A stretch of 21,041 nt of DNA, taken from positions 1-21,041 of the forward strand of contig JAEOTG010000036.1 of the NCBI GenBank assembly GCA_016839985.1. The letters are read 5' to 3'. Position 1 is the stretch's first letter. Each line of letters begins with the position of its first letter. A model generated the notes under the pieces. That model was not told where the DNA came from and did no database searches. It worked only from the letters and a program-made list of their open reading frames with translations. The position numbers and the translations under genes were made by a program. Source of the DNA: Candidatus Heimdallarchaeota archaeon. Its GTDB lineage: Archaea > Asgardarchaeota > Heimdallarchaeia > Heimdallarchaeales > Heimdallarchaeaceae. Positions 15,306 through 21,041 of this stretch are shown in pieces.

Positions 15306-15315
15306 AGTTTTAAAA
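15306..15315 (+). promoter_or_regulatory. TATA-like box of the zinc-finger membrane protein gene
   Basis: GTTTTAAAAA centred about 26 bp ahead of the ATG at 15338 fits a leaderless transcript. No Shine-Dalgarno site is seen before this ATG. Confidence 0.4.
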
Positions 15316-15337
15316 ATGCCTTATTTTTTCTGTAGAT

Positions 15338-16396
15338 ATGGTTGAAGCTGAAAGAGAAGAATTTTGTGCATTTCACTATACTAATACTTCAAATGGAAAA
15401 TGTTCTACATGTGGTCTAACAATATGTAATCTAGATCAGCAGTATGGTGTATCTGCTGATAGAATATGCCAACTTTGCTTTAATATCACTAAAGCAAGAA
15501 GAATAGTGAGATATGTTCAAATTGGTATGTGGGTAGTTATTATTGCGTTAGTTATAACTTTGTGGCAAGTATTAGGATCTGGAAACATAATTTATGCGCT
15601 TTTGCCAATTATTCTTATTTTATTCGTTCCTTATATTCTACGTCCTTTAGTGTTTAGATTGTATTTCACTGATTTGTTACCAAAAGAATCAATTCTTCCA
15701 ATTCTACGTTATTTTGAAGCATCAGGAAATAATGAACATTATAAAATATTTACAAAGTTACTTAAAAAAATCAGTGAGGAAGACTTAGAAGAAATCAGAC
15801 CTGCTTTGTATTCATATTTGATTCCCGCTTTAGCATTTAATTTCTCAAGATTACCTGAAGAGTGGGAAGATGAAATGATTACAAATCTTAGAATCTCAAA
15901 AGAAGATTTTGTTCAAGTTTTTACAAAAGATTACCGTAAAATTCTCATTCAAACAAGTGTTCATAATGCTCAAGAAAATCTATCCCAGTTTCTCATTTAT
16001 CTTAGTAAAACAGCAAATGATAAAGAACTCCTGAAAGAATACATAACTGAAATAACATCAGCTGAAATAATGGCTTTAAGTGAAGATGATTTGAATACTA
16101 TATATGGGAAGCTCCTTGAAGATGTGTTCCTTTTTGAAGAACAATTCTACGAAATATGTGATGAACTAAATCTAGAAAAAGAAAAAACATTACTTTCACA
16201 GTTATTATCTCGATATGAACCTCCTCCTGTTCCTAAAAACCAAATAGAAGCAGTAATGACTCCAGCTCAACTTAGAGAAAAAAGAAAGAAAGAAAGAGAA
16301 GTAGCAAGTTTACCACAAGATACAGCAAGTTTACCTCAAGATGATGCTGATTTACAACTCATTTTGGATGAACCCGAGAAGAAAGATAAAAAATAA
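15338..16396 (+). CDS. Membrane protein with N-terminal B-box-like zinc finger
   Basis: Protein of 352 residues. The N-terminal 50 residues hold a Cys/His set spaced C10-x2-H13-x8-C22-x2-C25-x4-C30-x13-C44-x2-C47, resembling a B-box-type zinc-binding domain and lying on the cytosolic side. Two membrane helices follow (about 58-79 and 83-108), then a helical cytosolic region of about 200 residues rich in Glu/Leu. The tail is basic then acidic and contains a short tandem repeat (ASLPQDTASLPQDD, a 21-bp DNA period). No enzyme motif is visible. It lies upstream of the glycosyltransferase genes on the same strand but 106 bp apart. Role unknown; a membrane adaptor or scaffold is one possibility. 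Confidence 0.8.
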   Translation: MVEAEREEFCAFHYTNTSNGKCSTCGLTICNLDQQYGVSADRICQLCFNITKARRIVRYVQIGMWVVIIALVITLWQVLGSGNIIYALLPIILILFVPYILRPLVFRLYFTDLLPKESILPILRYFEASGNNEHYKIFTKLLKKISEEDLEEIRPALYSYLIPALAFNFSRLPEEWEDEMITNLRISKEDFVQVFTKDYRKILIQTSVHNAQENLSQFLIYLSKTANDKELLKEYITEITSAEIMALSEDDLNTIYGKLLEDVFLFEEQFYEICDELNLEKEKTLLSQLLSRYEPPPVPKNQIEAVMTPAQLREKRKKEREVASLPQDTASLPQDDADLQLILDEPEKKDKK

Positions 16397-16502
16397 AAAT
16401 CTCCATAATTTTCTCTGATATAAAGAATACTTGAAATATTATGTATTAATTTTAGATTTGAGAATAAAGGAAATGATGATTTGTAACAACCTATGATCAT
16501 AT

Positions 16503-18212
16503 ATGAATTACCTAGCTCACTCTGATCCAATATTCTCTATTTTAACAGAAATGCTTAAGAGAGTAACTTATTCACAAAAACTTATAGGAAAGCGGTTACC
16601 TCTTATGGAAGTGCAATATTCTAAACAAAAGAATAATCTTTTAGGTTGGCGGATTACTGGTATTCTTCTTTATTTGTTTACTATTGCAGTTCTTCTTGTA
16701 GGTTCAGTTTATTTTGTCTGGTCTATTGTTCTAATATCAAAAGCAACGAATCCAACTACTATACTTCAAACTATTCTAAATATTTTATCGCTTTTTGTTG
16801 AAGTGATAGGTATTTTTTACACAGTTATGTTATTCAAGCATGTAAGCACAACATGTTTTAATCCACCTTCTAAAATCAGTCCTGAATATCCGCTTCAAGA
16901 ATATCCTCTAGTAAGTATTTTATTACCAATTCGTGAAGCAAATCCAACAGTTTTGGAATCGTCACTTAATGCCATAGTACAATCCAATTATCCTAAGGAG
17001 AAAATTCAGATTATTGTGGGTGACGATACAGATCCCTCATATCCTGAATTTAAACAAATCAGAGAAATATGTGAAAAGAACAATGTTGACTACATTCACG
17101 ATGTAAGTAATTTGATGTTTAAAGCAGGAATGCTAAATATAATGTTGGAAGAAGTTAAAGCTGAATATTTGGTTTTGTTAGATTATGATCATAAGATATC
17201 CCCTGATTTCGTAAGAAAAAGCGTTTCGAAATTGCTGTGTGATGATGATATAGCTTTCGTTCAATCTAAAGTCAATTTCTATAACATTAAATCAAGATTA
17301 CAAGTCTGGGAAGCAGTGATGTATGCACAATTTTTTGAAGTATTTGAACGCTCAAAAAATCAAAGATCAACCGTTCTCTTTAATGGATCTACAGCATGTT
17401 TTAGAAAAAGAGTAATAGAGGAAGTAGGAGGTATTCCAACAAATACTTTTACTGAAGATATTGATCTTTCCATACAAATTCTTACAAAAGGTTACAAAAG
17501 CACCTTGATAGACGAATATGGAAGTTTAGGATTAATTCCTGAGAATTTTTCTCTTCTACTATCACAAATATTGAGATGGGCTAAAGGAAGTATGCATACA
17601 TTAAAACTGAGATGGAAGAATATTTTGGTTGGAAAATTGTCAATTTATGATAAAATTGATCTTTACTTCAGTACTCTACTATTTTTTGTTGCTTCATCAA
17701 TGTACCTGACAATTTTACTTTATGTAATTATGTTTTTTACAGATAGTATAGCCATCAGACTACCTCTTCAAGTATTTCCACCTCTCATAATAATGCCAAT
17801 TGCTTTTTCAGTAGCCTACCAGATTTCTGGATTAATTGCCGTTATTTTCGCTCGAAAAGATGGTTTGATTCAAATGAAAATTATTGATTTAATTCTCTTT
17901 TTTATTATAGCTCTTTCACTTAATCCATTCACTGTTTATGCAGTGATAAGAACATTGTTCCGATTTCGTCCTCCAAATAGAAGTAGAGATAAGTGGAATG
18001 AAAAAATCCCTTTTATACCGCTATCTATACTATTTTCGTTGCTAGGAGCTGGTATTCTCGTAGTTTCTTATTTTGATTTTATGGGTACAGGAACATTGTG
18101 GTTAGTGTTATGTCTTTTGGGTTTATCATTAATCGCAACTTTTCCTGTGTGTATGTATTTCCATCTTACAACGAGACATAACAAACCTTATTTTGTAGCT
18201 CAAAATACATAA
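16503..18212 (+). CDS. Cellulose-synthase-like family 2 glycosyltransferase, membrane-bound
   Basis: Processive-type GT2 enzyme of 569 residues, predicted to extend a polysaccharide or glycolipid at the membrane. Two N-terminal membrane helices (about 50-75 and 88-112) precede a cytosolic GT-A domain. The catalytic signatures are all present: GDD (about 173-175), DYD (217-219), TED (307-309) and QILRW (345-349, the Q-x-x-R-W motif of cellulose and hyaluronan synthases). Four to five further membrane helices follow, from about 390 on. There is no PilZ domain. The ATG at 16503 is used, though Met 35 (base 16605) is possible because the first 34 residues are poorly conserved in type. It pairs with a paralog 18 bp downstream. 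Confidence 0.92.
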   Translation: MNYLAHSDPIFSILTEMLKRVTYSQKLIGKRLPLMEVQYSKQKNNLLGWRITGILLYLFTIAVLLVGSVYFVWSIVLISKATNPTTILQTILNILSLFVEVIGIFYTVMLFKHVSTTCFNPPSKISPEYPLQEYPLVSILLPIREANPTVLESSLNAIVQSNYPKEKIQIIVGDDTDPSYPEFKQIREICEKNNVDYIHDVSNLMFKAGMLNIMLEEVKAEYLVLLDYDHKISPDFVRKSVSKLLCDDDIAFVQSKVNFYNIKSRLQVWEAVMYAQFFEVFERSKNQRSTVLFNGSTACFRKRVIEEVGGIPTNTFTEDIDLSIQILTKGYKSTLIDEYGSLGLIPENFSLLLSQILRWAKGSMHTLKLRWKNILVGKLSIYDKIDLYFSTLLFFVASSMYLTILLYVIMFFTDSIAIRLPLQVFPPLIIMPIAFSVAYQISGLIAVIFARKDGLIQMKIIDLILFFIIALSLNPFTVYAVIRTLFRFRPPNRSRDKWNEKIPFIPLSILFSLLGAGILVVSYFDFMGTGTLWLVLCLLGLSLIATFPVCMYFHLTTRHNKPYFVAQNT

Positions 18213-18230
18213 TCACCGAGTAGATGACAA

Positions 18231-19922
18231 ATGGAATGGAAGAAGATTTTGTGGTATTGTTTAACTCTCTTCTTATTTGGATTTTTAATCTATTATGTTA
18301 TTTATAGCAGCATCTACATTATTCAAACATATAGAGGAAATCTAACAAATTGGGTTGCAATAGTTGGATTAATTTGCAATTTCCTTATCCTTATAGTTGA
18401 ATTATTTTCAGCATTTTTTTCAGTCTTCATCTACTATTATATAGGCTCTTCATCTTCTTATAGAAAAATTGTGGATAACAAGAACAAGCATTTAACATCT
18501 GATCCTCTTCCAACTGTAACTATACTTCTCCCTTTTTATAAAGAACCTTTAGCAGTAGTTTCGAAAACTATAGATGGTTCATTAAATCTCGACTACCCAA
18601 AAGATAGGTATGAGGTTGTAGTTTGTGATGATAGTCCTCCTGAACATTCTAAGGAGATAAAAGAATATTGCGGGGAAAAAAATGTGAAGTTTATTCAAAG
18701 AAGCGAAAGAATAGGTTTCAAAGCAGGTGCTATCAATAATGCACTTAAACAAATTAATAGTGATTTCTTTGGTATTCTAGATTCAGACCATATTCCTACA
18801 ACCAACTTCATCCGTACTTGTTTATCTGGATTTGTAGAAGATGATATTATCTTAGTTCAAGGAAAGCCAATGTTTGTTAACCAAGATAACTATCTTATGA
18901 GAAGCAGTGCATATATCCACACTCAATTTTTCCATATCTATCAAAAAAGCAGAGGAACTAGAAACGGAGTGATTTTCGCAGGAACAACAGGAATGTTTAG
19001 AACTGATCTTCTAAAAGAATCTGGAGGATTTTTGGAAGATACTTTAGCAGAAGATACTGATACATCATTTGTGCTGATGTCGAAAGGATATAAAACAAGA
19101 TATATCCATGAAGTTTGTTCTAAAGGTTTAGTTCCATGGAATCCTATAAGTATGGTAAATCAAGTTTGGAGATGGACAAACGGAATAACATCAATATTTC
19201 GAAAAAGATTGTTTACAATAATCAAAGGAAAAAATTCTTTTATTAACAAAGTTGATATCGTTTCTACAGTTTTAACTCCTATAATAGGAATCTCAATGTG
19301 GTTTGTTTATCTTCTACTATTTATCATGTATTTACTTAAAGAGTTTTCAACTTACACAGTAGAAATGAGCTTTGTAAGACCTGATATGGGACAAAATATA
19401 CCTCTGTTACTTTTAGCTCCTGTTTTAATTTCTTTTGCTAGCTTGATAATGGCACTTGTAGCTTGGAGACGTGAAGAAAAAGAAGATAAAATGATTAAAT
19501 TGAGAGGATTCTTTGGAATGGTCTGGACAATAACTGCTTTTTATTTACTCATGATGACAGCTCAATCCTTCCTTGTCTGGGCTGTTTTGAGTGCTTTACT
19601 AGGTGTAAAGAAGGAGTTTGATAGAACTGTTAAAGAAAAAACAAAAACTATGGGTAAGATGAGTAAAAAAATCAAATACACTATATGGTCTAGTGGCTTA
19701 TTCTTACTTGCAATAGGTTACTATTTTGCAAGTATTAGATCTTTCATATTCGCAGATCCTTTAGGGGGTTGGTTTATAATTGGTGCAATAACTATAACAA
19801 TGCCCATAATAATTACTATACAACATTTCCGACAACTAGAAACTATGAAAAAAGTTGCTGCAACTAAAACAGCAGAGGATGTTGAAAAAGAGTATGGTGA
19901 AAAACTGAATGGTAGCAATTGA
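18231..19922 (+). CDS. Cellulose-synthase-like family 2 glycosyltransferase, membrane-bound (paralog)
   Basis: Second GT2 enzyme, 563 residues, with the same layout as its upstream neighbour but clearly diverged in sequence. Two N-terminal membrane helices (about 8-30 and 42-70), then CDD (132-134), DSD (174-176), AED in TLAEDTDTSF (263-265) and QVWRW (301-305), then several C-terminal membrane helices (about 340-360, 385-410, 425-450 and a last pair near 490-540). All catalytic motifs are intact, so both paralogs should be active. It starts 18 bp after the first GT2 gene, and the next membrane protein gene overlaps its end by 14 bp, indicating one operon. Donor sugar and product are unknown. 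Confidence 0.92.
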   Translation: MEWKKILWYCLTLFLFGFLIYYVIYSSIYIIQTYRGNLTNWVAIVGLICNFLILIVELFSAFFSVFIYYYIGSSSSYRKIVDNKNKHLTSDPLPTVTILLPFYKEPLAVVSKTIDGSLNLDYPKDRYEVVVCDDSPPEHSKEIKEYCGEKNVKFIQRSERIGFKAGAINNALKQINSDFFGILDSDHIPTTNFIRTCLSGFVEDDIILVQGKPMFVNQDNYLMRSSAYIHTQFFHIYQKSRGTRNGVIFAGTTGMFRTDLLKESGGFLEDTLAEDTDTSFVLMSKGYKTRYIHEVCSKGLVPWNPISMVNQVWRWTNGITSIFRKRLFTIIKGKNSFINKVDIVSTVLTPIIGISMWFVYLLLFIMYLLKEFSTYTVEMSFVRPDMGQNIPLLLLAPVLISFASLIMALVAWRREEKEDKMIKLRGFFGMVWTITAFYLLMMTAQSFLVWAVLSALLGVKKEFDRTVKEKTKTMGKMSKKIKYTIWSSGLFLLAIGYYFASIRSFIFADPLGGWFIIGAITITMPIIITIQHFRQLETMKKVAATKTAEDVEKEYGEKLNGSN

Positions 19923-21041
19923 CGCTCGAATAATTTTTCCCATTGTTTCAATATTAGCCGTGGGTTCATTAGAAGTAGATATAATTAAGAAAAAAATTCT
20001 TCGTGTTAAGGAATCAGAATCTATTTTAGAATACCTTCTTGAATCACTCATTTTAGGTTCAATATCTCTTATTATTCTCATGCTGATAATAGCAAGACTT
20101 GCTGATGTATTTGATCTAACAACAATTTTGGAAAGATTTGTTTATGTCTATTTTTCTATAGGTTTGGCTTACCTAGTCTTCAAAATCTATAAATGGGTAA
20201 GAAAGAAGCTTCCTATTTTTGCTCTTTCAGATAAAAAAAGAATAACTGGTTCACTAAGTATTTTGCTTATTGTAATTATAGGATTAATGTTGTTTTTTTA
20301 TATATTACAAGGTTTGGTTTATCCTTTGCGAGGTTGGGATTTTCTACATTTTTACCTCCCAAATTCATTTCGCATATATATAACTGGACAACTAGGAAAA
20401 GTAAATGAGCTGAACTTCCTCCCACAGTTCAAACCACCTGCAAACGTCCTATTATATGCTTATACCTTCTTTATAACTCAAGCGGAAATGCTTCATTTAG
20501 TCCCATTGCTCTTTTTATCTGGGACTGTTTTCCTTTGCTATAAAATAGCGATAGCTGAAGGACTTTCAAAAAAAGTATCATTATTTGGTTCAGTAGCTTT
20601 TCTAGCTACCCCTTTAGTTTTTTTCTTAGTATACGAATTTCAATACTATCAAGAAGTTTACATAATGTTTTTTTCAGCTGCAAGTTTTTACTTCTTTAGA
20701 CAATTTCTACAAAAAGAATCAACTAAAGAAAAGATATTTACTGCTCTTATAACGTCTTTTAGTCTTACGGGATGTATACTTAGTAAAGTAAGTGGTTTCA
20801 TTATTCCTTTAGTGATTCTTGTTGCAGTTCCATCAGACAAAATTGGTAAAATTGTAAGATCGATTATCATTATTGGATTCACAGTCCAATTATTCAGAAA
20901 ATCTTTATTTGATATCTTTTTAGGGACAAGTATTTTTCTTCTTCTTATTGCAGGATATTGTGTATATCTTGTTATGACCAGTAAATCATTACCTTTTTCT
21001 TACACTAGGTGGTTGTACATAGCAGGTATCTATTCACTTCC
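19909..21041 (+). CDS. Polytopic membrane protein, GT-C glycosyltransferase-like, partial (runs off right edge)
   Basis: My translation gives 377 residues, still open at the window end. It has at least eight hydrophobic segments. After the helix LSILLIVIIGLMLFFYILQGL comes an extracytoplasmic loop LRGWDFLHFYLPNSFRIYITGQL, resembling the first loop of GT-C enzymes (an acidic residue and aromatic Y, then R...G) as in the ArnT/PMT group. Those use polyprenyl-phosphate sugars outside the membrane. The classic D-E pair is absent: only one Asp (GWDF) is seen, so the catalytic assignment is tentative. The ATG at 19909 overlaps the GT2 gene by 14 bp and has GGTGA upstream, so it belongs to the same operon. 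Probably completes, transfers or flips the product of the GT2 enzymes. Confidence 0.8.
   Translation, partial: MVAIDARIIFPIVSILAVGSLEVDIIKKKILRVKESESILEYLLESLILGSISLIILMLIIARLADVFDLTTILERFVYVYFSIGLAYLVFKIYKWVRKKLPIFALSDKKRITGSLSILLIVIIGLMLFFYILQGLVYPLRGWDFLHFYLPNSFRIYITGQLGKVNELNFLPQFKPPANVLLYAYTFFITQAEMLHLVPLLFLSGTVFLCYKIAIAEGLSKKVSLFGSVAFLATPLVFFLVYEFQYYQEVYIMFFSAASFYFFRQFLQKESTKEKIFTALITSFSLTGCILSKVSGFIIPLVILVAVPSDKIGKIVRSIIIIGFTVQLFRKSLFDIFLGTSIFLLLIAGYCVYLVMTSKSLPFSYTRWLYIAGIYSL

Noticed and set aside
19721..20081. Minus-strand open frames around the end of the second GT2 gene
   Set aside because: They are antisense to the GT2 and the following membrane protein, whose frames are continuous and overlap in a normal operon junction.

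Overview
This is an AT-rich archaeal window. Four things point to Archaea: TATA-type promoter elements about 25 bp before the likely transcript starts of lead genes, Shine-Dalgarno sites (GGAGG, AGGAGG) before genes inside operons, a class I lysyl-tRNA synthetase, and a geranylgeranyl-reductase-family flavoprotein together with a ferredoxin-dependent Kor/HdrA cluster. An Arf/Ras-like small GTPase and a possible longin/DENN-like protein suggest an Asgard (Promethearchaeota) lineage, but the sequence alone does not settle that. Genes are densely packed. The largest gap is about 230 bp (4678-4907), so no stretch over 300 bp lacks a gene. I found no rRNA, tRNA, CRISPR array, transposase or integrase.

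Layout. (1) 1-4677, minus strand: a tight operon korD-korA-korB-korC-hdrA, with HdrA running off the left edge. It encodes a four-subunit 2-oxoacid:ferredoxin oxidoreductase and the flavin/FeS subunit of heterodisulfide reductase. (2) 4908-6380, plus strand: a small GTPase and a YkgJ-type cysteine-cluster protein with acidic tails. (3) 6386-8182, minus strand: a class III sirtuin, an acylphosphatase and a GTP cyclohydrolase II. (4) 8259-9835: a divergent pair, a minus-strand protein of unknown function with possible longin/DENN-like architecture and a plus-strand winged-helix regulator, sharing a promoter region with an inverted repeat. (5) 9881-12929, minus strand: class I LysRS, whose conserved N-terminus lies in an open frame with no normal start codon, and a geranylgeranyl-reductase-family protein. 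(6) 12998-15176, minus strand: two co-transcribed proteins of unknown function, one helical and one helical plus beta-rich, with no secretion signal. (7) 15338-21041, plus strand: a zinc-finger membrane protein, two paralogous cellulose-synthase-like GT2 membrane glycosyltransferases, and a truncated polytopic membrane protein resembling GT-C glycosyltransferases.

How the genes may work together. Kor plus HdrA would link 2-oxoacid oxidation and ferredoxin to a flavin-based electron-bifurcating or confurcating partner. The sirtuin/acylphosphatase pair fits control of protein acylation and reactive acyl phosphates. The last three plus-strand genes look like a cell-surface polysaccharide or glycolipid locus that continues past the right edge. 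The most notable points are the LysRS start anomaly at a TTTAAAG heptamer, the possible longin/DENN-like protein, the GTPase with a non-standard switch II, and the unknown two-gene helical/beta-sandwich module.
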